DNA of 15,455 nucleotides from an uncultured Pseudomonadota bacterium. Lineage in GTDB: Bacteria; Pseudomonadota; Gammaproteobacteria; Burkholderiales; SG8-39. Made by a program: the position numbers and the translations under genes. Positions 9,359-15,427 of the stretch are shown here, piece by piece. Every line of letters starts with the position of its first letter. The first letter of the stretch is position 1. A model generated the notes under the pieces. That model ran no database searches. It saw only the letters and a list, made by a program, of their open reading frames with translations, and had not been told where the DNA came from. Location: positions 1-15,455 of the forward strand of contig CAIVVS010000184.1 of assembly GCA_903909415.1 (NCBI GenBank), read 5' to 3'.

Positions 9359-10311
9359 GCGCGCTCCACCAGCAGGGTGTGCATCAGCCGGATGGCGGGC
9401 GTTTCAACCCCGCGTTTGCGCCCCAGCTCCAGGACCGCGCCGGTGATCGCGTCGATCTCCAGCGGCCTGCGCCGCTCGACGTCCTGGTGCATCGAGATCT
9501 TGGAATTGCCGATGCGCCGCGCCAGCGTGATGCGTTCGTCCACGGACATGTTGATCACGATGCCGTGGGCCTGCGCCACGCGCATGGTCTCCTCCATCAG
9601 CACGCGCACCACGGCGAGGATGTCGTCGCTGCCGTTGATGTCCTGCATCCAGGCCAGCGTCAGCGCCGCGATCGGGTTGTAGGACAGGTTGCCGATCAGC
9701 TTCATCCAGATGTCCTGGCGGATATCGGCCGACACCGGCGCGTTGAAGCCGGCCTGCTGCATCGCCGAGGCGATGCGCCGGGCCCGCTCCGAAAGGCTGC
9801 GGTCCGGTTCGCCGAGGATGAAGCGGTTCTCGGCGGTATGCCGGACCACCCCGGGCTCCACCACTTCGGCGGCCGCGTGCACGACGCAGCCCAGTATGTG
9901 GCGCGGGTCGAGCGCGGCGAGCATGCCCCCGCCCGGGTCCAGGCACTGCACCGGCTGCCCGTCGAACGGCCCGCCCTCGCGGTGGAAGTACCACCACGGC
10001 AGGCCATTGATCGCGGGCACGACCGCCGTGCCGGCGCCGAGCAGCGGCGCCAGGCGCGGCAGCATGGCCGCGATCGAATAGGCCTTCAGGCCGATGAACA
10101 CGGCGTCCTGATGGCCGAACGCGCCCGGGTCATCCGAGGCCGCCACCTTGAATGTCTCGCGGCCTCCCGCGGTCTCCAGCGTCAGCCCGCGCGCCCGCAG
10201 CGCCGCGAGGTGCTCGCCCCGCGCCACCAGCGACACCTCATGCCCGGCGCGCGCCAGCCATGCACCGGCCAGGCCGCCAATGGCGCCGGCGCCGACGATG
10301 CAGAACTTCAC
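9346..10311 (-). CDS. Ketopantoate reductase family oxidoreductase (PanE/ApbA-like)
   Basis: A 321-residue NAD(P)H-dependent 2-oxoacid reductase. The Rossmann motif GAGAIGG is at residues 7-13. N102 in PAINGLPWW, K204 and N208 in DIWMKLIGNLSYNPIAALT, and the C-terminal block SMHQDVERRRPLEIDAITG correspond to the nucleotide-binding and catalytic signatures of ketopantoate reductases. The fold assignment is firm, but the substrate is not: many PanE paralogues in Burkholderiales sit beside TRAP or TTT transporters, as here, and are thought to act on other 2-oxoacids. It could still supply the PanE activity missing beside panB and panC. The start is a GTG at 10311 with six G's five bases upstream. 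The gene start is duplicated just upstream (see the 68-bp repeat). Confidence 0.9.
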   Translation of the reverse strand: MKFCIVGAGAIGGLAGAWLARAGHEVSLVARGEHLAALRARGLTLETAGGRETFKVAASDDPGAFGHQDAVFIGLKAYSIAAMLPRLAPLLGAGTAVVPAINGLPWWYFHREGGPFDGQPVQCLDPGGGMLAALDPRHILGCVVHAAAEVVEPGVVRHTAENRFILGEPDRSLSERARRIASAMQQAGFNAPVSADIRQDIWMKLIGNLSYNPIAALTLAWMQDINGSDDILAVVRVLMEETMRVAQAHGIVINMSVDERITLARRIGNSKISMHQDVERRRPLEIDAITGAVLELGRKRGVETPAIRLMHTLLVERARHL

Positions 10312-10418
10312 GCTTGCCCCCCGGGAGCGGCGGCGCCTCGTTGATGCGGCGCGCCGGCGCCGACGATGCAGAATTTCACGGTTGCCTCCGGGGGGCGACG
10401 GCGCCTCGTTGATGCGGC
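10283..10418. repeat. 68-bp imperfect tandem duplication covering the start of the PanE-like gene
   Basis: Two adjacent 68-bp units, 10283-10350 and 10351-10418, are identical at 62 of 68 positions by hand alignment; an extra 11 bases (10419-10429) begin a third copy. On the minus strand each unit carries a ribosome-site region, a GTG start and the codons for VKF/MKF-CIVGAGA. Only the 10283-10350 copy leads into the full gene. The unit ends are the palindromic GC motif GCGCCGGCGC, a plausible place for replication slippage. Because 68 is not a multiple of three, the outer copy is out of frame with the inner one. Confidence 0.95.
10308..10379 (-). CDS. Possible 23-codon leader ORF created by the duplication
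   Basis: The outer repeat copy has a GTG start (10379-10377) preceded at five bases by GGAGG (10385-10389), a better ribosome site than that of the true gene. It reads VKFCIVGAGA, the same first ten residues as the oxidoreductase, then shifts into proline- and glycine-rich sequence. It ends at a TGA (10310-10308) that overlaps the true GTG start as GTGA. The sequence therefore allows translational coupling. Whether it is translated is unknown; it may be a neutral by-product of the duplication. Confidence 0.35.
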   Translation of the reverse strand: MKFCIVGAGAPHQRGAAAPGGQA

Positions 10419-10446
10419 GCGCCGGCGCCTCTGGCCAGCCCCACCC

Positions 10447-10983
10447 TCATGCCGCCTTGCGGCCAGCCGCGCGGCGCTGCCCCTTTTCGCGTATCCAGGC
10501 CTCGCATTCGGCGCGCGCGCTCGCGCGCTTGTCCCGCTCGTAGTCCGAGGCCGAGGCCACCCGCGTGGTGAGTTCGAGCCGGATGCCGTTCGGGTCGAAG
10601 AAGTAGATCGACTTCACGAAATGGTGGTCGGTGGGCCCGAGCACGTTCACGCCATGCGCCTGCAGGCGCTGCCTGGCCGCTTCGACGTCGGCCTCCGAGC
10701 CGACCTGCAACGCAAGGTGGTTGACCCATTGCGGCGTGTTGGGCGAAGGTTCGGACGCGACGTCGTCGCCCAGGTCGAAGAAGGCGACGTAGGAGCCGTC
10801 CTTCATCTCGAAGAAAATGTGCACGTACGGGCAGAACTCGCCGGTGCTGGGCACCGTCTCGGCGCGGATCACGTGGACCAGCGGCAGGCCGAGGATGTCC
10901 TCGTAGAAATGGCGGGTTTCCTCCGCGTCGCGGCAGCGGTAGGCAAAGTGGTGCAATCCGTGGATCGGAACCATCGCGCTCAT
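10447..10983 (-). CDS. VOC superfamily (glyoxalase/extradiol dioxygenase-like) protein
   Basis: A 178-residue protein with a vicinal-oxygen-chelate fold. Metal-binding candidates lie in the expected places: H12 in GLHHFAYRCRD, H89 in WVNHLALQV, and E137 in DPNGIRLELTT. ETRHFYEDILGLPL is the typical first helix of such domains. The fold supports metal-dependent ring cleavage, isomerisation or glyoxalase reactions; which one cannot be told. The start at 10983 follows GAGGAG-rich sequence; the upstream extension of the frame crosses the promoter region and is unlikely. The C-terminus is lysine/arginine-rich. It is the first gene of the minus-strand run leading to the oxidoreductase and the TRAP transporter, 135 bp before the former, so it may act in the same catabolic route. 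Confidence 0.85.
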   Translation of the reverse strand: MSAMVPIHGLHHFAYRCRDAEETRHFYEDILGLPLVHVIRAETVPSTGEFCPYVHIFFEMKDGSYVAFFDLGDDVASEPSPNTPQWVNHLALQVGSEADVEAARQRLQAHGVNVLGPTDHHFVKSIYFFDPNGIRLELTTRVASASDYERDKRASARAECEAWIREKGQRRAAGRKAA

Positions 10984-11021
10984 CCCTTGCTCCTCCTCGC
11001 AGCCGCGGGCGCTCCCCCACG

Positions 11022-11050
11022 TTGACACAATTTTGCCTGAAATCAATCAT
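11022..11050 (+). promoter_or_regulatory. Sigma-70 type promoter for the Hpt/response regulator genes
   Basis: A perfect -35 TTGACA (11022-11027) is followed after 17 bp by AATCAT (11045-11050), which matches the -10 consensus at four of six positions. It lies in an AT-richer patch of the 147-bp divergent gap between the VOC gene and the Hpt gene and would give a 5' leader of about 75 bases. A promoter for the VOC gene must lie in the same gap on the other strand, but I see no convincing match. Confidence 0.5.
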
Positions 11051-11130
11051 TTGGGCCCACCGCTCCGCTAACATCCGGGGCCCGCAGCCAACGCGCCCTG
11101 CCCCCCGCCCCCCACCCCGGAGACCCAGCC

Positions 11131-11448
11131 GTGGCCAGCAACACCCCTTTGGAACCGATCGTCGTGAAGCTGGACCCTGCCGTGCGCGAACTGGTGCCGA
11201 AGTTCATCCAGGTCAGCCGCGAAAGGACCGAGGCAGTGCGGCGCCACCTCGGCGCGGGCGCCCTGGACCAGGCCGCCGACCTGGCGCACACCCTGAAGGG
11301 CGGCGGCGGGGCCTACGGCTTCGACGAGGTGTCCCGGCTGGCCGCGGAACTGGAGCATGCAGCCCGGGCCGGTAATGTGAAACAATCGGAGTGCTTGACT
11401 GAGTCCATGGCGCAATACCTGTGCAGGATCCAGCCGGACTACGACTGA
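11131..11448 (+). CDS. Hpt domain phosphotransfer protein
   Basis: A 105-residue stand-alone histidine phosphotransfer domain. H53 in the motif AHTLKGGGGAYGF is the phospho-accepting histidine; the LKG and downstream GF match the family pattern (commonly HTLKGSAGNVG). The helices on either side, LVPKFIQVSRERTEAVRRHL and VSRLAAELEHAARAG, build the expected four-helix bundle. It acts in the cytoplasm, passing phosphate between a hybrid kinase and a response regulator. The start is a GTG at 11131 with GGAG about eight bases upstream. The response regulator gene begins 16 bp after its stop, but no histidine kinase is present in the window. Confidence 0.88.
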   Translation: MASNTPLEPIVVKLDPAVRELVPKFIQVSRERTEAVRRHLGAGALDQAADLAHTLKGGGGAYGFDEVSRLAAELEHAARAGNVKQSECLTESMAQYLCRIQPDYD

Positions 11449-11464
11449 GCACGAGCCCGACACC

Positions 11465-12151
11465 ATGCGCATCGCGATCCTCGAGGATGACAGTATCCAG
11501 TCCGACCTGCTCAGCCTGTGGCTGCAGGAGGCGGGCCACCAATGCAAGGCGTTCACGCACGGCAAGGACTTCCTGCGCGAGGTCGGCCGCGAGTCCTACG
11601 ACTTCTTCCTGCTCGACTGGATGATCCCGGACCAGAGCGGCACCGAGGTGCTGACCTGGCTGCGCGCCAACCTCAAGGAATACGTGCCGGTGCTGTTCGT
11701 CACCGCGCGCGACGAGGAGGAGGACATCGTCACCGCCCTCAGCGCCGGCGCGGACGACTACATGATCAAGCCGCTGCGCAAGCGCGAGTTGCTCGCGCGC
11801 ATCGATGCGATCGCGCGCCGCTCGCGCCCCGCGGTGACGCAGGAGCCGTTCTCGCAGGATGAGTTCCTGATCGACCCCGAGCGCCGCACCATCCACCGCG
11901 ACGGCGAAGAGATCAGCCTCACCCAGAAGGACTTCGAACTGGCGCTGTTCCTGTTCCGCAACCTCGGCCGGCTGATGTCGCGCGGCCACATCCTCGAGTC
12001 GGTCTGGGGACGCAGCGCCGAGATCAACACCCGCACCGTGGACACCCACGTCAGCCGGCTGCGCTCCAAGCTCGGCCTGACCCAGGAAAACGGCTGGCGC
12101 CTGTCGGCCGTGTACCAGCACGGCTACCGGCTTGAACGGCTGAAGGACTGA
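11465..12151 (+). CDS. OmpR/PhoB-family response regulator
   Basis: A 228-residue two-domain transcription factor. The receiver domain (about 1-118) shows the acidic pair E7-D8-D9, the phosphorylated D51 in LLDWMIPDQSG, T80 and K102 in DDYMIKPL. The C-terminal winged helix (about 132-226) shows LTQKDFELALFLFRN, RLMSRGHILESVWG and the recognition-helix region RTVDTHVSRLRSKLGL. When phosphorylated it is expected to bind DNA as a dimer. Its likely phosphate donor is the Hpt protein encoded 16 bp upstream, which suggests a phosphorelay with a hybrid kinase encoded elsewhere. Target genes are not evident. A GC-rich hairpin follows the stop codon. Confidence 0.93.
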   Translation: MRIAILEDDSIQSDLLSLWLQEAGHQCKAFTHGKDFLREVGRESYDFFLLDWMIPDQSGTEVLTWLRANLKEYVPVLFVTARDEEEDIVTALSAGADDYMIKPLRKRELLARIDAIARRSRPAVTQEPFSQDEFLIDPERRTIHRDGEEISLTQKDFELALFLFRNLGRLMSRGHILESVWGRSAEINTRTVDTHVSRLRSKLGLTQENGWRLSAVYQHGYRLERLKD

Positions 12152-12154
12152 GCC

Positions 12155-12172
12155 GGGCGGCCCGCGCCGCCC
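12155..12172 (+). terminator. GC-rich hairpin after the response regulator gene
   Basis: GGGCGGC (12155-12161) pairs perfectly with GCCGCCC (12166-12172) around a 4-base loop. It fills most of the 30-bp gap before the enolase-superfamily gene and has no U tract. It may reduce read-through or simply mark the end of the regulator message. Confidence 0.3.
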
Positions 12173-12181
12173 CTGTGCGAC

Positions 12182-13264
12182 ATGCGCATCGAGCGCCTGG
12201 ACCTGCAGATGCTTCGCTACCGGCTGGACAAGCCTGTGGGCGGCTCCGGCGTGGCCAGCGTGGACGTGCTGGTCGCGGATGCGGTGGTGTCAGGCGGCAA
12301 CGGTGGCGGCACCGGCCTGGGCATGAGCTACGTGCTGTCCGGCTCGGGCGCCCCGGCCCTCGTCGCGGGCCGCGACCTGGCGGCGCGGCTCCGGGGCCAG
12401 CCCCTGCACCACCCGGAGGCCGCCTGGCGCTCGCTCGCGGCCACCTTCAACCGCACGCGCCGCGGCCCCAACTTCGTTGCGCTCGCGGCCATCGACGTCG
12501 CGCTCTGGGACGCCTTCGCGCGCGCGCAGGCTGCGCCCCTCGGCGTCGCCATGGGGGGCACGCCGGGCAGGCACGTACCGGTGTACGGCAGCGGCGGCTT
12601 CAGTCCCGCGCATTCACCCGAACAAGCCGCCGGGGTCGCCCGCGCGCACGCCGCCGCGGGCTTTCGCGGCGTGAAGCCGCGCGTATCCGGCGCGCGCGCC
12701 GACGAAGCGATGCTGCGCGCGGTGAGGGATGCGCTGCCCGCGCACTGCGAGCTGATGTTCGACGCCAACGAGAAGTCCGGCGCCACCAGCGCTCCCCGGC
12801 TGCTGGCCATGGCGCGCGAACTGGGCGCGCTGTTCGTCGAGGAACCGCTGCCCGCCGATGACATCGCCGGCCACCGCGCGCTCGCCCGTGCGTTCCCGGG
12901 ACTGGTCGCGACGGGGGAACACCTGCAGGGCCTGGCCGAGTCGCTGCCCTTCCTGTCCGAACGCCTGTGCGGCCTGTTCCAGCCGGACCTGGCCGCGATG
13001 GGCGGGCTCACCGAGTGCCTGCGCGTGGCGCGCATCGCCGAGGCCTTCGGCATCGAGGTCTCGCCGCACTTCCTGCCCGGGTTGTTCGTGCACCTCGCTG
13101 CCGCCGCACCGAACGTGACCTGGCTGGAGGACTTCCCGCTGCTGGAGCCGCTGTTCGCCGGCTGGCCCGCGATGGAGAACGGCACGCTGGCCATGCGCGA
13201 CACACCGGGTCATGGCCTGTCGCTGGCCCCCGGGGCCAGGGAGCGCTACGCGGTGGACGCCTGA
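12182..13264 (+). CDS. Enolase superfamily enzyme, mandelate racemase/muconate lactonizing-like
   Basis: A 360-residue enzyme of the family that removes the proton alpha to a carboxylate. Metal ligands are D194 (FDANEKSG), E220 or E221 (VEEPLP) and E246 (TGEHL). D269 (FQPDLAAMGG) and H296 (SPHFLPG) match the Asp-His general-base dyad of the mandelate racemase subgroup. On the second barrel strand the usual KxK pair is K165-P-R167, so the second base is arginine. The specific reaction (acid-sugar dehydratase, racemase or cycloisomerase) is not known. The start ATG at 12182 has no clear Shine-Dalgarno sequence and lies 30 bp after the response regulator. It converges on a Bug receptor gene, which could import its substrate; that link is inference. 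Confidence 0.88.
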   Translation: MRIERLDLQMLRYRLDKPVGGSGVASVDVLVADAVVSGGNGGGTGLGMSYVLSGSGAPALVAGRDLAARLRGQPLHHPEAAWRSLAATFNRTRRGPNFVALAAIDVALWDAFARAQAAPLGVAMGGTPGRHVPVYGSGGFSPAHSPEQAAGVARAHAAAGFRGVKPRVSGARADEAMLRAVRDALPAHCELMFDANEKSGATSAPRLLAMARELGALFVEEPLPADDIAGHRALARAFPGLVATGEHLQGLAESLPFLSERLCGLFQPDLAAMGGLTECLRVARIAEAFGIEVSPHFLPGLFVHLAAAAPNVTWLEDFPLLEPLFAGWPAMENGTLAMRDTPGHGLSLAPGARERYAVDA

Positions 13265-13373
13265 GCCCGGCGCAGGCAGCCGTCGAGCACGAAATGTGCC
13301 GAAAAATGCATAATCCGCTGATTTAATTAATATTTTCCTGTCAGCGACCGCTCACTCGACACTGATCCGGCGC
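13265..13373. other. Convergent intergenic gap with AT-rich patch
   Basis: The gap between the enolase-superfamily gene and the Bug gene contains an AT-rich stretch (about 13303-13337, including TTAATTAA and ATATTTT) that stands out from the GC-rich surroundings. CGCTGA (13316-13321) and TCAGCG (13341-13346) could pair around it as a 6-bp stem with a 19-base loop. A transcription terminator for either gene is the likeliest use. No ORF is supported. Confidence 0.4.
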
Positions 13374-14366
13374 TCATTCAGGCTGGATGCCGATGGCCTT
13401 CACAAGGCGGGCGAAGCGCGCCACGTCGCCAGTGACGGTCGAGGTCATCTCCTCGGGCGTGCTGCCCCACGCATCCAGGCCGACGCTCGCCAGCTTGTCG
13501 GCCACATCCTTGCCGGACAGGGCCTTCCTGATCTCCCCCGACAGGCGGTTGACCAGCGCGCGCGGCGTGCCGGTCGCGGCCGCGAACCCGAAGAAGGTGG
13601 GCACCAGCGTGTCCTCGCCCCCGCCCACCTCGGCCAGCGTGGGCACGTCCGGCAGCAGCGGCGAGCGCCTGGCCGAGCCGATCACCAGCGCGCGCACCCG
13701 GCCTTCCTTGATGTGGCCGAGCAGCGAGGGCGCGGTCACCACGGTGGCGCCGACTTCGCCCGCCACCACCGCGGCCACCGCCGGCGCGCCGCCCTTGTAG
13801 GGCACGTGGGTCAGGTCGATGCCCATGCGCGCCTTGAGCGCCTCGAGGTTCAGCTGCGCCATGCTGCCCACGCCGAAGCTGGCGTAGTTGATCGCGCCGG
13901 GCTTGGACTTGGCCAGCGCGACGAATTCCTGGAAGGACTTCGCCGGCACCGAGGCGTTGATCGCCAGCACGTAGGGCCCGAGCGTCGCGATCGACACGTA
14001 GGCGAAGTCCTTCAGCGGGTCATAGGGCAGCTTCTTGTACAGGCTGGGATTGATGCCCAGCGCGCCGCGGTCGGTCAGCAGCAGGGTATAGCCATCGGGC
14101 GCGGACTTGGCGACCAGGTCGGTACCGACGATGCCGTTGGCCCCGCCGCGGTTGTCCACCACCACCGGCTGGCCGAGCGACTCGGACACCTTCTGCGCGA
14201 CGGTGCGCCCGGTGAGGTCGGCGCCGGCGCCGGGGGGGAAAGCAATCACCAGCTTGAGCGCGCGGCTGGGCCAGGCGGCATCGGCAGTCTGGGCAGCGGC
14301 AGGCGTCTGCACAAGAGCGGAAATGGCTAAGGCGGCCAGCAGGGCCGTGTTTAGGGATACACGCAT
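13374..14366 (-). CDS. Bug/TctC family tripartite tricarboxylate transporter receptor
   Basis: A 330-residue periplasmic binding protein. Residues 1-25 form a signal peptide ending in AAA-QT. The mature domain shows the Bug signatures WPSRALKLVIAFPPGAGADLTGR, GQPVVVDNRGGANGIVGTDLVAKSAPDGYTLLL, YKKLPYDPLKDFAYVS, YASFGVGSMAQLNLEALK, THVPYKGGAPAVAAVVAGEV and LLPDVPTLAE. Such proteins are greatly expanded in Burkholderiales; most are orphans without the TctAB membrane parts, as here, and bind diverse carboxylates or amino compounds. The start at 14366 has a strong GAGGAGGA seven bases upstream. Gene neighbours do not identify the ligand, though the convergent enolase-superfamily enzyme is a possible partner. 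Confidence 0.94.
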   Translation of the reverse strand: MRVSLNTALLAALAISALVQTPAAAQTADAAWPSRALKLVIAFPPGAGADLTGRTVAQKVSESLGQPVVVDNRGGANGIVGTDLVAKSAPDGYTLLLTDRGALGINPSLYKKLPYDPLKDFAYVSIATLGPYVLAINASVPAKSFQEFVALAKSKPGAINYASFGVGSMAQLNLEALKARMGIDLTHVPYKGGAPAVAAVVAGEVGATVVTAPSLLGHIKEGRVRALVIGSARRSPLLPDVPTLAEVGGGEDTLVPTFFGFAAATGTPRALVNRLSGEIRKALSGKDVADKLASVGLDAWGSTPEEMTSTVTGDVARFARLVKAIGIQPE

Positions 14367-14617
14367 GGGTTTTCCTCCTCAGACAGGATGCGCATTATCG
14401 CGCCGCAGAATTACGTCGTTATGCCGCCCGCGCAAGAATGGCCACTAGCGCACCGTGCTATTAAGAGTTATGTCTCTGGGCAATACTAAAGAATATTGGA
14501 CACCAGTTGGGTCGTCATCTTCAAAACGTCCACCCGTATCCTCGCCCTTCCGTTTTCACGTGATTGCGGGTTATCGGGACTACAACTATCGGAACGGCCG
14601 CCGCCAAAGGAAATCGC
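14367..14617. other. 251-bp divergent intergenic region at a GC transition
   Basis: This gap separates the divergent Bug and XRE regulator genes. The left part (to about 14450) keeps the GC-rich style, the right part is AT-richer. A direct repeat TATCGG (14572-14577 and 14587-14592) lies 26 bases before the regulator start, and TTGCGG (14564-14569) is 17 bp from its second copy, giving a weak promoter-like arrangement that autoregulation could use. I see no supportable gene here. Confidence 0.4.
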
Positions 14618-15301
14618 ATGGATATCACGCCAGATCCGCTGGGCTTGGCTAATCGGATAAAACAAGCCCGCCAAGAAAAAGGTCTTACCCAGACCGCTCT
14701 TTCGAAGCAGCTCGGCTGTTCAAAGGCCGTGGTGTCCCAGTGGGAGTCGGGGCACGTCAAGGACATACGCCTAGAAAGGTTTTTTGAACTTGCTGACGCG
14801 CTAGATGTGATACCTCGTTGGCTCGCCATCGGAATCGGTCGCAAACGCGACTTGGATATCGCGAAAGACCGTCCGTCAGACGGAATTTTGGACATGAAGT
14901 CCCGAATACATGCCGCGATGGCTTGGCGGGGAGTTTCCTCTCAATCGGAATTGGCGCGCCGACTGTCCCTGACCTCTGGGCGTCAATACTCCAGGCAGAC
15001 GGTTAACAATTGGCTTTTGGGCAAGGTCGAGAACATGTCGCACGACGCACTATTCGACCTTGCTGCAACCTTGGAAGTTAGCGCACGCTGGTTGGCCCAA
15101 GGCAAACCTAACCCACCAGACCGGCCAATCTGGCTATCTGCGGACCAAGGAAAGCTCCTCGCGTTAGCAGAAGGGCTTAGGGTGGCCGACAGCGCTTACC
15201 TTCAAAGGTGGATCGAGAACGGGCAGTGGGAACTGGATCGGAAGGCGAACGCATCCGGGCAGCCGCCAGCACAAACCGCGAAGGCCAAGAAAATTTACTG
15301 A
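14618..15301 (+). CDS. Tandem double-HTH XRE/Cro-CI-type transcriptional regulator
   Basis: A 227-residue DNA-binding protein with two helix-turn-helix domains in a row. The first (about residues 8-70) is a clear XRE domain: LANRIKQARQEKGLTQTALSKQLGCSKAVVSQWESG, then ERFFELADALDVIPRWLAIG. The second (about 92-162) repeats the same layout: KSRIHAAMAWRGVSSQSELARRLSLTSGRQYSRQTVNNWLLG, then DALFDLAATLEVSARWLAQG. Both end in an RWLA motif, so an internal duplication is likely. The C-terminus (163-227) is not recognised. I chose ATG 14618 because AAAGGA lies eight bases upstream; the longer frame from 14564 has no ribosome site. GC is about 55% in a hand-counted stretch (14641-14880), well below the neighbours, and the gene abuts a tRNA 3' end: signs of transfer, probably from a phage or island. 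Confidence 0.85.
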   Translation: MDITPDPLGLANRIKQARQEKGLTQTALSKQLGCSKAVVSQWESGHVKDIRLERFFELADALDVIPRWLAIGIGRKRDLDIAKDRPSDGILDMKSRIHAAMAWRGVSSQSELARRLSLTSGRQYSRQTVNNWLLGKVENMSHDALFDLAATLEVSARWLAQGKPNPPDRPIWLSADQGKLLALAEGLRVADSAYLQRWIENGQWELDRKANASGQPPAQTAKAKKIY

Positions 15302-15312
15302 CAGGAGAAACC

Positions 15313-15399
15313 TGGTGCCGGGAGGGGGACTCGAACCCCCACGATATCGCTACCGGCGGATTTTGAGTCCGCTGCGTCTACCAGTTCCGCCATCCCGGC
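15313..15399 (-). tRNA. tRNA-Leu (anticodon CAA)
   Basis: On the minus strand the gene runs from G at 15399 to an encoded CCA (15315-15313), 87 bases. The acceptor stem GCCGGGA pairs with TCCCGGC (then A and CCA). The D-arm TGGCGGAACTGGTAGACGC, the anticodon arm GCGGA-CTCAAAA-TCCGC with CAA at 15365-15363, a long variable arm (class II) and the T-arm GGGGGTTCGAGTCCCCC are all visible. The anticodon reads the leucine codon UUG. It is transcribed toward the XRE gene, whose stop lies 11 bp away. Confidence 0.97.
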
Positions 15400-15427
15400 A
15401 CGGGATGCAACGAGCCCGCATTCTACA

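Noticed and set aside
9352..10344. 330-codon plus-strand frame opposite the PanE-like gene
   Set aside because: Low-complexity H/R/A/G composition; the ketopantoate reductase frame explains the region fully.
14370..14560. Second copy of the tRNA-Leu 3' end as left attachment site
   Set aside because: Scanned by eye for the GGTGCCGGGAGGGGGACTCG string and close variants and found none.
14455..14652. 65-codon plus-strand frame before the XRE gene
   Set aside because: No ribosome site, no recognisable sequence, and it overlaps the well-supported regulator start in another frame.
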